From assembly GCA_963704355.1 (NCBI GenBank), contig OY969891.1, positions 124,001 through 188,000 of the forward strand: a stretch of DNA of 64,000 nt. Direction: 5' to 3'. The translations under genes and the position numbers were made by a program. The DNA is from Bog-473 sp963704355. Lineage in GTDB: Bacteria > Actinomycetota > Acidimicrobiia > Acidimicrobiales > RAAP-2. This document shows positions 1-8,758 of this stretch, piece by piece. How positions within the stretch are numbered: position 1 is the stretch's first letter; each line of letters begins with the position of its first letter. The notes under the pieces are model-generated. The model was not told the DNA's origin and did not search any database. It was given only the letters and a program-made list of their open reading frames with translations.

Positions 1-1731
1 CTTGGCGGCGATGGCCTCGGCATGATGGCGGGCTGCCTCTCGAAGCTCGCTGTCCCATCGGGACTTGATGTAGGGGTCGAGGTAGCGCTCAGCCCACGCA
101 CGGCGATGCCGGGTGACGATGTCACGCAAGATCTCGAAACCTGGTCGGCGCGTGAGGGAGTACAGCGAGAAGGCAGGAGACACCTGCTGTTCGTTCACGG
201 GCTCTTCGGGCCCGAGCTTGGCCTCTCCCTCGATCAGCTCGGGGAATAGGATTGAGTCCACAGGGCAGCCGAGTGCCGCCAGGTCTTCGAGATCGACGGC
301 ATGACGCTCCGCCAGGCCCGCTGTGTCCGTAACCGCGTAAGGGCCCTCAGCCAGGTACCAGGTCGTGAGCGCCACTTCATGCCAGAACCGCAGCGCCCTC
401 CCGAATGTCCCGGCGAGCCCTGCATGAGGTGAGATCTCCGTGACTATGCGGTCAGGCCACCGGGCCAGCATGGTCGACCCCCACATCCGCTCGATGTCAT
501 CGAGCAACGCGGGACTCAGCAGGTCAAGGTAACACCGCGGGCTGTAGCGGCCGTCCTGGAGCACCCAGTCCGATTCCATGCTCGAGCCAGTGAGTTCAAC
601 CAGCCCATAGAGCGGCTTCATCCCAGGCGCCTGGTGCGCGTGCACCGCGTCGAACTCGGACCAGTAGGCCTTGAGGGTCACCACGCGCTCCTCGACCGGC
701 GAGATGGCAGTAGGAGGGCTGCCCTCGGTGGTGGCCCAGAACGTCGCCAGGGCTCGCTGCACCTCGTCGGCCGGCAGGCCCAGGTCGGCCGCTACCGCGG
801 TGGCGTCTTTGGCGCCCCCGACGAAGATCTCGGGGGCTGGGATGGCGGTGGCAATCTCTTCGTCTGGGTGAGGCGCTTCACCGATGTAGTGCAAGAAGGC
901 CAGCCAGTCGCCTCCAAAGAACCCGCTCAGGGTCCTCTCCAGCGGCTTGGTCAGGACGGACTTGCGGCGAGCCGTCCCGCCCTTGGCCCTGGAGTAGTAC
1001 CGCTCGACCAGGGACGCCAGCCGTGCGGCCCGGTAGCGCGCTCCTAGGTCGACGCTCGCCTGGGCGGCCAGCTGCTCGAGTAGTCGTTGCTTGGCGGCCA
1101 GCTGCTCAGGTGCGCGAAGCGACCACCACCCAGCTCCGTAGCGCATGACTGCCAACTCGTCGTCCACTTCAAAACCGAGGGCATCCACGATCGCGTCCAC
1201 AGCCGCCCAGATCGCAAGCTGGTCCTCAGCGCTCCTGGTGCCCGAAAGCCGACCACGGAGCTCGAAGGGGGCGAAAAGCTGCTCGAACAACGGCTGGAAC
1301 ACAGCCCAGAAGGCAACCGAGTCCGGACACAACAGGGGCAGCACGCTCGCCTTTTCCTCCCAGACAATGCCCGAGGCGTAGCGGGGGTAGTTGGCGAAGC
1401 TCCATGGGAGGTTTGCCAGCCCCGTCTTGAGGCTCACCTTCTCGGGTATGAACCACGATCCCTTGGCGTGCTGAGCCTCGAGAGAGAACTCCGACAGCAG
1501 GGTTTTTTGGGCTTCGGGTGCCAGGCCGGCGAGGGAGACGGTCGCCGTGTTGCGCCCGCGCTCCGATTCGACAACGCGCTCAGCATGCAGCGTTCTCGTC
1601 ACGACATCGCCGACCAGGGCATCGAGCGCAGCGAATCGCTCGGCCCTTCCTTCGGAACGCTCGAGGTCCAACAGTTCGCGTGCACCGCTGAGGGTGGCGG
1701 CACGAGAGCCAAAGCTGGACTCCTCTGTCAT
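1..1731 (-). CDS. Unknown protein, last gene of three-gene nuclease-helicase operon (partial)
   Basis: The frame is open without a stop from the ATG at 1731 to the left edge, giving at least 577 residues; the C-terminus lies outside the window. The start is fixed by an ATGA overlap with the stop of the helicase gene upstream, so the two are probably translationally coupled. The product is soluble-looking, with no membrane segment, and rich in W, E and L, for example WFIPEKVSLKTG and LPWSFANYPRYASG near residues 95-120. I do not recognise a family or a catalytic motif. Its tight coupling to a nuclease-helicase gene suggests a partner subunit of the same system (inference); a specificity or effector subunit is possible. 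Confidence 0.75.
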   Translation of the reverse strand, partial: MTEESSFGSRAATLSGARELLDLERSEGRAERFAALDALVGDVVTRTLHAERVVESERGRNTATVSLAGLAPEAQKTLLSEFSLEAQHAKGSWFIPEKVSLKTGLANLPWSFANYPRYASGIVWEEKASVLPLLCPDSVAFWAVFQPLFEQLFAPFELRGRLSGTRSAEDQLAIWAAVDAIVDALGFEVDDELAVMRYGAGWWSLRAPEQLAAKQRLLEQLAAQASVDLGARYRAARLASLVERYYSRAKGGTARRKSVLTKPLERTLSGFFGGDWLAFLHYIGEAPHPDEEIATAIPAPEIFVGGAKDATAVAADLGLPADEVQRALATFWATTEGSPPTAISPVEERVVTLKAYWSEFDAVHAHQAPGMKPLYGLVELTGSSMESDWVLQDGRYSPRCYLDLLSPALLDDIERMWGSTMLARWPDRIVTEISPHAGLAGTFGRALRFWHEVALTTWYLAEGPYAVTDTAGLAERHAVDLEDLAALGCPVDSILFPELIEGEAKLGPEEPVNEQQVSPAFSLYSLTRRPGFEILRDIVTRHRRAWAERYLDPYIKSRWDSELREAARHHAEAIAAK

Positions 1732-3824
1732 GGTGTGTCGCTGAGTGACTTGAACACGTCAACGTACTGCTCGAAGGTGAGCGGGTTCTCGCTAGTCGCG
1801 GCGTACTTTGCGTACCGCTGGGCGAGCGCCTCTAGAGCGCGCTCTTCGCGCCGCTGATCGACGCGCTCTTGGTCGTGGACCACCCGACTCTCGATGGCAC
1901 CCTTCTCGAAGAGCACGAAGGCCTCGGGCTTCCCGGCCGTGTCGGTCCCGGTCGTGCCCGGCAGCGGCTCTCCGCTCCCGGCCGGCTGCCACGTCTCGGG
2001 CAGATCGTGTTCGCCAATCGGGTCCATGTCGTTTTCGAGATAGATGGTGTTGATGTGCTCGTCGAGCCCGAGTTCGACGTGGTAGATCAGGTCGAGGAAT
2101 TGCTCCCCGGGCCCGACTCGGCCCGTTAGGGCGGGATGAGTGATGACCCGAATGCCCCGGCCAACGAACTGGTAGAACTCGCCGAAGCTGGCGTAGGGAC
2201 GCATCGGCACGACCACGCTGATCGGCGGAAAGTCGTAACCCTGCCCGAGCATCCTGAGCTGCACGATGCCCTGCAGGTCGCCCGACTCCTTCTCAAAGCG
2301 CGCTCTCACCGACTTGATGTGTGACTCGGTCATCGAGTGGTGCAGGTGTGCACAAGGGATCCCGTGCTCTTCGGCGATCTGAGCGATCTGCTCGGCATGG
2401 CGCTCTCCGAGCGCAGAGAACAGGACCCGGGGCTTGACTGGGTGGAGAAGGTTGGCCTGAAGGTCGAGGGCCTCCTTCACTGCACGCATCACCTGGCGAA
2501 TGGGCTCATTGGACTTGGCCGTGATGCGGGCCAGCTTGCGCTCGTCCTTGATCATCTCGAGGATGGCTTCGCGCCCGACGATCTCCTCGCGCAGGCCGTC
2601 GGGCCAGACCATCTCGTAGGTGGTCTGTTCGGGGTGAGGTGCGAAACGCTGAACGCGGAGATTCTTGGCGTTGCCGTCGGCGATCGAGTCGATGAGCCGG
2701 TAGCGGTACACCACGTCGGCCTCGATCGGTTTGCCGTCCATGCGCTGGAAGCAGGCTGACATCAAGAGGGTGCGCGCTCTGGAGAAATGCTTGAAGAGCC
2801 GCTGGTACGACTCGGCGGCGGCGATATGAGCCTCATCAACCACGATGAAGTCGATGTCGTCGGGTCCAAGTTTGGCCAGGAGATCGTCAGGGTCGTCGCT
2901 AGTGCCGAGCGAGTGAAAGTTCGTCACGATGACGTCGGCGCTGAGCAGTTGCTCTCTGGTGACTCCCTTGATGGGGCCATCATCTCGATCGAGCGTCAGC
3001 ACCTTGGGAGGTGGCATACCCGGGATGAGGGGACCGCCCGGGAGCCCATAGAGAACGTTGCGCAGCGCCTCGTGGTCGAAAGCCTGGTCGAAGGTTCCCC
3101 GGATCACGCTCCCCGGAGTAACCACCATGGCCCTGCGCCGGGCGAAGGCGAGGCAGGCCACGACCCCAAGGGCCGTCTTGCCGGCACCGACCGACATGAC
3201 GCAAGCCGCCCCAGCCCCGCCGGACCCGTAGTAGTTGGCCAACGCGGCGAATGCCTCTGACTGGCACTGGCGCAGCGTCGAGAGGTTCAGCTTGCCGGCA
3301 ACGGACTCGAAGTACACACTCACGCTGCCTCCATCGTGGACATCGCTCTGGGGTTTGGCCGGTGAAGGACCCAGTGCCATCAACGGATCCGGGTCCATGT
3401 CGGGAACCTCGATGTGAGGGCTGGTGACGAGCATTGTCGCCAACAACGGATCAAGACGCAGCACCGCCTGGAGTTGTTCGACGCAGCGAGCCGTGTCGGT
3501 GCGGATCGAGTCGTAGGAGAAGCGGACGATGCTGCGTCCGGTCGCGATGAGGTCGTTCTGGCGCAACCTGTCGTAGGTGAAGGCCTGGCGGCTCCCGTGG
3601 TACGCAAATCCGTCGAGCTCGAGGGCCACGATGTTCTGGGAGCCACGAATCTCGTAGTCAATGGCATAGTTACGCCCTTCAACGCCAGCCTCGGCTTGAG
3701 GGGTGACGCAAGTCGCCATCTTGGGATCCACCGCTGGGGCGAGAACCCAGCGCACGAAGGCGTACTCGAGGAAGGACGTCGAAGAGATCGCGCTCCAGAT
3801 CGGCAGACCGCCCGAGTCACTCAC
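1728..3824 (-). CDS. DUF559/Vsr-like nuclease fused to SF2 (DEAH) helicase
   Basis: A 698-residue protein starting at GTG 3824, which overlaps the upstream gene by 8 bp. Residues 45-125 look like a DUF559/Vsr-type endonuclease fold: D56 in AIDYEI, then E69/D71 in ALELDGFAYH, H76 and a following Arg/Asp-rich helix. Residues 180-600 are a superfamily 2 helicase: motif I SVGAGKT (211-217), motif II DEAH (330-333), motif III SAC (357-359) and motif VI QFVGRGIR (552-559). The order nuclease then translocase resembles type I restriction HsdR subunits, but no methyltransferase is seen nearby. The likely role is ATP-driven DNA recognition and cleavage against foreign DNA (inference). Family assignment is firm for the helicase and moderate for the nuclease. 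Confidence 0.88.
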   Translation of the reverse strand: MSDSGGLPIWSAISSTSFLEYAFVRWVLAPAVDPKMATCVTPQAEAGVEGRNYAIDYEIRGSQNIVALELDGFAYHGSRQAFTYDRLRQNDLIATGRSIVRFSYDSIRTDTARCVEQLQAVLRLDPLLATMLVTSPHIEVPDMDPDPLMALGPSPAKPQSDVHDGGSVSVYFESVAGKLNLSTLRQCQSEAFAALANYYGSGGAGAACVMSVGAGKTALGVVACLAFARRRAMVVTPGSVIRGTFDQAFDHEALRNVLYGLPGGPLIPGMPPPKVLTLDRDDGPIKGVTREQLLSADVIVTNFHSLGTSDDPDDLLAKLGPDDIDFIVVDEAHIAAAESYQRLFKHFSRARTLLMSACFQRMDGKPIEADVVYRYRLIDSIADGNAKNLRVQRFAPHPEQTTYEMVWPDGLREEIVGREAILEMIKDERKLARITAKSNEPIRQVMRAVKEALDLQANLLHPVKPRVLFSALGERHAEQIAQIAEEHGIPCAHLHHSMTESHIKSVRARFEKESGDLQGIVQLRMLGQGYDFPPISVVVPMRPYASFGEFYQFVGRGIRVITHPALTGRVGPGEQFLDLIYHVELGLDEHINTIYLENDMDPIGEHDLPETWQPAGSGEPLPGTTGTDTAGKPEAFVLFEKGAIESRVVHDQERVDQRREERALEALAQRYAKYAATSENPLTFEQYVDVFKSLSDTP

Positions 3825-4431
3825 GGCCCTCGGCGTTCACCGCGGCGATGCGCTCGCGCAGTTCGTCGCGCTGGCGTTCGCACTGGCCGTATCGAGCACC
3901 GTGCTCCGCAACCTCGAGTGCCTCATGGAGTGCACCCTCACGCTCGAAAAGATCGACGAGAGTCGAAAATGCAGCCATAGCGTAGAAGCGACGCTCACCC
4001 TCGTACTCGTCGGAGACGGCGTCGGGTCGGGCGTCGACGAGATCGATGTCGAGCCGGAAAAACCGCTCGGCCTCCCCTATCAGCGCGGGCTCTTCGCGAC
4101 GGCGACGCCATAGCTCGGTTCCCGTGTGCTGGATCAAGAAGTGGTAGTTGCTCGGCTCCCCGGGCAGCTCGAGGCCTTCGCAACAGTTCTGGATCACCTC
4201 AGAGCTCGAAGCATCTGGGTCGGATCTGAAGGCGCGGCTGTGCGCAGGCGACGAACTCCCGACCATGTCACCGTGGGACCAGTTGAGCGACTCGCGGCGT
4301 TTGCCGTCCATTTCGAATGCGATGGTCTCGGGTTCCGCGCCGTACCCCTCGAGGGTCCTCGGATCCAGGTCATCCGGCGTGGTGTAGGTGATACCGGGTA
4401 TGTCTCCAAACCTCCGGAACCACTCGACCAT
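3817..4431 (-). CDS. Unknown 204-aa protein, first gene of nuclease-helicase operon
   Basis: Starts at ATG 4431 with a GAGGG ribosome binding site about 7 nt upstream. It ends 8 bp inside the helicase gene, so the three genes form one operon. The protein is acidic and soluble. The C-terminal third (about residues 140-195) is helical and could be a TPR-like pair: FYAMAAFSTLVDLFEREG followed by HEALEVAEHGARYG. No catalytic motif was recognised. It may be an accessory or regulatory subunit (inference from position only). Confidence 0.75.
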   Translation of the reverse strand: MVEWFRRFGDIPGITYTTPDDLDPRTLEGYGAEPETIAFEMDGKRRESLNWSHGDMVGSSSPAHSRAFRSDPDASSSEVIQNCCEGLELPGEPSNYHFLIQHTGTELWRRRREEPALIGEAERFFRLDIDLVDARPDAVSDEYEGERRFYAMAAFSTLVDLFEREGALHEALEVAEHGARYGQCERQRDELRERIAAVNAEGRE

Positions 4432-4452
4432 CTTGCCCTCTTAGAGTCCCGG

Positions 4453-4469
4453 GGGCGAGAAGATCGCCC
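4453..4469. other. Small hairpin upstream of the nuclease-helicase operon
   Basis: GGGCGA (4453-4458) and TCGCCC (4464-4469) form a 6-bp stem with a 5-nt loop in the 258-bp gap between the ATPase gene and the three-gene operon. It could be a weak terminator for the ATPase gene or a leader structure of the operon. The rest of the gap holds nothing I recognise. Confidence 0.3.
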
Positions 4470-4689
4470 GACCGCCTCATATCGAGGTCAAGGCTATGCG
4501 ACAGCTGTGTCGGCTGCCGAAGAGTGCGGTGGGCTGCCGTCAGTCCTCGACGGCGTGGTCCTTGTGTCTCAGGAACCGAGTGACCACTAGACAGTCGCCG
4601 CCCAGCTCCGTGGACACGATGCAATCTTCGAGGTTACTGAGGACACATCCTTTGGGTCCAATTAACGATCCAGACTCTGCACGTTACGA

Positions 4690-7302
4690 TCACTGGCTCG
4701 CGGTCATGTCGTAGATCGTTTCTTCGGAGAGACTCTGTCTCGTTGTGAGTCGCTTCGACCATGTCCGTATTGATTCGAGGTCGGCTGCCATTTCGTCGAG
4801 TGTCGGAGCCGGAGAATTGATTGCGGCGCTCTCATCGTGCGACTCGCTGCATTCTGTTGCCCTGCCATACCCGTACTGCAACTCCTTGTTATCCTCCGCC
4901 GTGAACAAGACCAGCGTGCGCACCATTGTCGGATGCACCTGAAAGTCGTCCCGGGTGAGAACGCCGCCAACGAGATTCTCTTCAATCGCACGCTCCCACG
5001 TGCGACGTAGCAATCGATACCACTTGCTACTCGCATCGCGATATTCGGAGTCCGCCATGGAGTCCCGTCCGCCTCGCAGCGAAGCCAATGCGCCGTCGAG
5101 TTCCTGCAATCTCTCCCTGACCAGTTTGGCGCTGAACTTGTGGTCATTATCACAGTGTCCGGGAATCCTGTTCAGCCGCTCAATAGAACGCTCCGTGACC
5201 TTTACTGAGTCGTGCACGGCGTGCTTTTTAAGCGCAAGAACGAATGCGAGGTCATGCGTAAAGACGATGGTTTGGCGTTCACTGGCGAGAGTGACGAGCG
5301 TCTTCGCAACCTTGTCGCGTCGTTCGTGGTCGAGCGAACTTACAGGATCATCGAAGATGAGCGCAGACTTTGATGGATCTGTGCGCACCTCGGCCAGAAA
5401 TCCCGCCATCCCCAATGCTGTTTGCTCACCTTCGCTGAGAACTTCGGGCATTGGTACATCGCGTTCTGCGCCTATGAATCCCGCGCGACACCTCAGCACA
5501 CCCCGGCGTCCGCCGACCTCACGCAGCACCACCCGCTCCACGCCCAGCCTATCGGTCTCTCGCGAGAATCCATCGATCAGAACTTCTGTCAACGTGGCCT
5601 TGGTCAGCTCTGACCCCTTTGCTGTGATGGCGTTTGTACTCGCTTCCGATTTGGCCGTCGTAATGGCACCGACGAGCTGCAGCCGGTCCCGCTCTGCCGT
5701 CACGGTGTCAACGGCGTTGCCGAGTGCCCTGCGCGCACGCAGCTCGGCCAGTTCGGCGGCGAGCTGCGCGGCTCCCTCCGTGCTGATCGTGCTATTGAGT
5801 TCTTCTGAACGATTCTTCAGTGCCGCAATCACGACATCAAGGCTGTCAGCCGGTGGTACAGGAAACGCCGAGTCCCACGCCCGCTCGTCATCGGTGCCGA
5901 TCGACTTCAGTACCGACAACAATGCTTCGGCTTGTTCTCGGTATTCATCGATCGCTGTGCCCAGATCTACGTCCTCATTGCGCAGATCATCGATCACGTC
6001 GGACAAAGAGTTGTCGATGATAATGATGCGGGTGAGGGCATCACGAGCAGCGGCGAAGGCCGCTGTAGCCGTGCGCGCTGCTTCTTGTGTCGTATCTCGA
6101 ACGAAGGCTTCGAATCTCGTCAATCGTTCTGAGGCATCGGCCGTGAGTGGTTGCTGACAAAGTACGCAGGACGCATCCTCGACTACCGGAAAACTCTGTT
6201 CCGGATACGCAACGTTGTCGGAGTAGGTGCGGGCAGCCTCCCAAAGATTCCGCCACACCGCTTCACCAACGCCGTCCAACGTCACGTCCTGCATGGCCTG
6301 CTCTCGCGCGATACGGGCTGCTGTCGCGGCCGTCTTATCCGCGTCGCGCAACTTAATCAACGTTTCCAGCGTGTGCTGAGATATCGATGCCGTGACCGTT
6401 GTCAATGACTCCTTCAATCGCTCAACGCGAGATGCGAGTCGTTGTAATCTTTGTGCTTCCGCTCGGGTCGTGCCCTGTCGTGCGAGTGCTTCGGCCTGCG
6501 TGAGCAAGTCCAACCGCTCCTGCGATTCACTACTGAACACGCACTCCCCGGCGATGTCAGTGTCCTTTGTTGCCGCGGAGAGCCCCCTCAGGAAGGTTCC
6601 AGCTTGCGTCGTATCGTCAAGGGCCGGAAGTCCAGGAGTACGTCGCCCAGCGTCGGTGGCACGACGATCTAACTCGGTGCGTACCCGCTCACACACATCA
6701 ACCAGTTCGTCGAACAAGCCAAGTCCGAACGGGCGAAACGCGACCTCAGTGTCGCGTGAGAGGTAGATGCCGCTGCACGATCGGTCGAAGAAGCTCGCCT
6801 GAGAGAGCGGGTCACTCCCCACGGTTGCCGGGGACCAATCGAAGCTCCGCTCCGCTCCGGCCACTGCAAAGTCGATCGTGGCCGCTGGAATTAGCGACGG
6901 GTCTTTGAAAATGTCGTTGTGAACGCGCTCTGAGGCCCGTGTTCGTGTGACCGCCTTGAGAATGCGGGCGTACCCAGACTTCCCGCTCCCGTTATCGCCG
7001 TATACGATTGTCAGGCCGTTCTCTGCGAAGGTCAGGTGTTCACCCGGAGCCAAGGAATTCACGTTGGTGGTTGAGTGGATGCCGAGGACGGTCACCGGCT
7101 GCTCCTCAGACGGAGAGGTGGGGACGTGATCCTGAGCGAGGGGCTCCAAGGTTCCTGGATCCTGCCTCAAACAGGCGGCGGCATAGGCTGAGATCTGGGC
7201 ATCTCCAACGGCACCCTCTGTGGCCAAACGGCGCAGGGCGTCTCTCTGCCAGAGCGGCCGCGACGCTGACCACAGGAGTACGGCGTCGAGAACTGAAGCC
7301 AT
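4690..7302 (-). CDS. SMC/RloC-like AAA ATPase with CxxC hook
   Basis: An 870-residue ATPase of the AAA_13/PrrC-RloC type. Walker A is GDNGSGKS (102-109), the ABC-type signature LSEGEQ is at 622-627, Walker B ALIFDDP is near 647-653, and the H-loop His is H683. Between them lie coiled-coil stretches around CVLC (C379, C382), which resembles the zinc hook of Rad50 and RloC. The C-terminal segment has WYRLLRRTWERAIEE (761-775) and later HDES (H822). The R766-x3-E770 plus a downstream His recalls the anticodon-nuclease triad of PrrC/RloC, but this is only a pattern resemblance. Base composition is visibly less GC-rich than the core genes. It is probably a DNA-damage- or phage-sensing toxin ATPase (inference). 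Confidence 0.85.
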   Translation of the reverse strand: MASVLDAVLLWSASRPLWQRDALRRLATEGAVGDAQISAYAAACLRQDPGTLEPLAQDHVPTSPSEEQPVTVLGIHSTTNVNSLAPGEHLTFAENGLTIVYGDNGSGKSGYARILKAVTRTRASERVHNDIFKDPSLIPAATIDFAVAGAERSFDWSPATVGSDPLSQASFFDRSCSGIYLSRDTEVAFRPFGLGLFDELVDVCERVRTELDRRATDAGRRTPGLPALDDTTQAGTFLRGLSAATKDTDIAGECVFSSESQERLDLLTQAEALARQGTTRAEAQRLQRLASRVERLKESLTTVTASISQHTLETLIKLRDADKTAATAARIAREQAMQDVTLDGVGEAVWRNLWEAARTYSDNVAYPEQSFPVVEDASCVLCQQPLTADASERLTRFEAFVRDTTQEAARTATAAFAAARDALTRIIIIDNSLSDVIDDLRNEDVDLGTAIDEYREQAEALLSVLKSIGTDDERAWDSAFPVPPADSLDVVIAALKNRSEELNSTISTEGAAQLAAELAELRARRALGNAVDTVTAERDRLQLVGAITTAKSEASTNAITAKGSELTKATLTEVLIDGFSRETDRLGVERVVLREVGGRRGVLRCRAGFIGAERDVPMPEVLSEGEQTALGMAGFLAEVRTDPSKSALIFDDPVSSLDHERRDKVAKTLVTLASERQTIVFTHDLAFVLALKKHAVHDSVKVTERSIERLNRIPGHCDNDHKFSAKLVRERLQELDGALASLRGGRDSMADSEYRDASSKWYRLLRRTWERAIEENLVGGVLTRDDFQVHPTMVRTLVLFTAEDNKELQYGYGRATECSESHDESAAINSPAPTLDEMAADLESIRTWSKRLTTRQSLSEETIYDMTASQ

Positions 7303-7447
7303 TTACGAAGCCTAATGACCCCCTGTGCCAGACCTGTGACCTTGGAGTCGAGTCGGAAATCCGGTGAGTTGAAGTGACGGGGCGACCTACCTCGTCTCGG
7401 TCGATTTTCGGGGACCGAAAGAAGCACCCCGTAGAGGCGCGACAGGG

Positions 7448-7482
7448 GTGATAGGGGCGACCGTTTGGGCCGCCCCTATCAC
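7448..7482. terminator. Perfect 12-bp hairpin, probable terminator
   Basis: GTGATAGGGGCG (7448-7459) and CGCCCCTATCAC (7471-7482) are perfect inverted repeats with an 11-nt loop. They lie just downstream of the 62-aa gene and upstream of the ATPase gene. There is no T-run, as is common in GC-rich actinobacteria. Confidence 0.6.
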
Positions 7483-7501
7483 TGTGCAGCGGTGTCGGAT
7501 G

Positions 7502-7690
7502 TCAGCGGCGAGCCCCGGGCTCCCGGGTGTACCCCTGCTGGCCCTGCTCGTTCACGTTGATGTGACCGTGCTGGGGGTCATGCTTCGTGTCCGGCACCGG
7601 GATGTCCGGGCGTGAGGCGATGAGGTTCTCCGTGACCCCGGTTTCGGGGTTGAAGATCGCCTTCACTGGGTTTCCCTGGTGTTCTGCCAT
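7502..7690 (-). CDS. Small hydrophilic protein, 62 aa
   Basis: Starts at ATG 7690 because AGGTAGGAAC lies just upstream as a ribosome binding site; a longer reading frame exists but lacks one. The protein is MAEHQGNPVKAIFNPETG followed by a polar, His/Gln/Gly-rich tail with no hydrophobic core. Function is not recognised. It is divergent from the XRE-type gene and followed by a strong hairpin. It may be under control of the neighbouring XRE protein, because the two share a 200-bp intergenic region. Confidence 0.6.
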   Translation of the reverse strand: MAEHQGNPVKAIFNPETGVTENLIASRPDIPVPDTKHDPQHGHINVNEQGQQGYTREPGARR

Positions 7691-7863
7691 TGTTCCTACC
7701 TTTGTTTGTTGGCGAGGCGCCCTGTACGTCCCGTCAACCATCACGGTAAAGAACCAGCGCAACACTTTGAAGGGCCTGGCATTGCCAACATGTTTGGCCT
7801 CGAGGCCACGGCCCGCAAGGCTGTCTCGAACTACAGGTCTGTCATTGCGCCCTTGCGCGAATC

Positions 7864-7890
7864 GCGGCGCAATGCTCTACAATGCGCCGC
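7864..7890. promoter_or_regulatory. 27-bp palindromic operator over the -10 of the XRE gene
   Basis: GCGGCGCA (7864-7871) and TGCGCCGC (7883-7890) are perfect inverted arms around an 11-bp centre. The -10 box TACAAT (7878-7883) lies inside, so protein bound here would block RNA polymerase. The natural ligand is the XRE-family protein encoded immediately downstream (autoregulation, inference). Confidence 0.7.
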
Positions 7891-8589
7891 ATGACCCCGC
7901 AAGGTGAGAGGTCGTTCGGAGAGATTCTCAAGGAGGCAATCCGTACTGCCGCGACAACGCAAGCCGAGGTTGCTCGTCAGATCAACGTTGATCCAGGACA
8001 GGTCAGTCGGTGGGCGAGGAACCTGCAAACACCCCAACCCGCCAGGGTGCAGGAACTTGAGGAATTTCTGAAGTGCGATTTCTCCTCGGCACTCTCAGCG
8101 ACCGACGTTTCGTACGAGCTATACGTGTCAGCTCCCATCACGGGATTGGGCAAGCAGCACCTGCGAGAACATCACGATGCGATCGCTCCAGTAGTCGCTT
8201 CCCTTCGGAAGCACGTTCCCTTGTTGTACTGGCCGGGGGAGGACATTCGGGATTCGACACACCTAAAGGCCGCGGACCTCGCCACCGAACGCAATATGCG
8301 AATTCTTGCGCAGTGCCAGGCGCTCGTCTATATCCAGTTGGGCCGAATCATTCATCCCTCCAGCTCCCTCATCGAGCTGGGGATCGCCCTAGGGAGAAAA
8401 GCCAAGGTAACGATCTTCATGGACAAGAAGGTCGAACACGCCTACATGCTCGATGGATTTGAGGGAGTAGCCGAAGGTTTGAGCTTTCTCCCCAAGGCGA
8501 GGATCTACAGAGTGGCGTCTGCCAAGGAGGCGTGCGAGATCATCGATCGCAACGGCAGAGAACTTCTCGGGCTTGACCAGAGGCGGTAA
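7891..8589 (+). CDS. XRE HTH fused to nucleoside-deoxyribosyltransferase-like domain
   Basis: A 232-residue protein. The start at ATG 7891 is chosen because the -10 box TACAAT ends 7 nt before it, giving a leaderless mRNA; an in-frame ATG at 7882 lies inside the -10/operator. Residues 10-60 form an XRE-type helix-turn-helix (TTQAEVARQINVDPGQVSRW). Residues 75-200 match the nucleoside 2-deoxyribosyltransferase/SLOG Rossmann-like fold: YELYVSAPI at 75-83, TERN at 132-135, and SLIELGIALG with E162 at the place of the catalytic Glu. HTH plus NDT-like domain is the layout known for effectors of type II retrons such as Ec86, but no reverse transcriptase is in the window. It may be a nucleotide-sensing repressor or a toxin (inference). 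Confidence 0.8.
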   Translation: MTPQGERSFGEILKEAIRTAATTQAEVARQINVDPGQVSRWARNLQTPQPARVQELEEFLKCDFSSALSATDVSYELYVSAPITGLGKQHLREHHDAIAPVVASLRKHVPLLYWPGEDIRDSTHLKAADLATERNMRILAQCQALVYIQLGRIIHPSSSLIELGIALGRKAKVTIFMDKKVEHAYMLDGFEGVAEGLSFLPKARIYRVASAKEACEIIDRNGRELLGLDQRR

Positions 8590-8629
8590 CTCGTGATGTT
8601 CTCGACGGAAACACAAGGGACCAGCCCAA

Positions 8630-8758
8630 CGTCAAGAGACGTCGCGCAATGACAGCGTGGGGCCCACTTAGGGTCCTGACTTGCTCCAAAATTCCCAACT
8701 TTCATCCCAACAATTCGGTTGCAGCTCGCTTCAGAACGGAGCAGCACGTCTCTTGATG
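8630..8758. repeat. 13-bp inverted repeats enclosing about 103 nt
   Basis: CGTCAAGAGACGT (8630-8642) and ACGTCTCTTGATG (8746-8758) are complementary at 12 of 13 positions. A transcript reading through from the XRE-NDT gene would close a long stem around about 103 nt. This could be a structured RNA, a remnant of a mobile element, or chance. Confidence 0.4.

Noticed and set aside
1728..3824. Type I restriction HsdR gene
   Set aside because: The nuclease-helicase order is similar, but the nuclease is DUF559-like, the protein is shorter than usual HsdR, and no HsdM/HsdS is adjacent in the window.
7864..8758. Complete retron
   Set aside because: No reverse transcriptase motif (YxDD) was seen in any nearby frame; only an effector-like protein and an inverted repeat are present.
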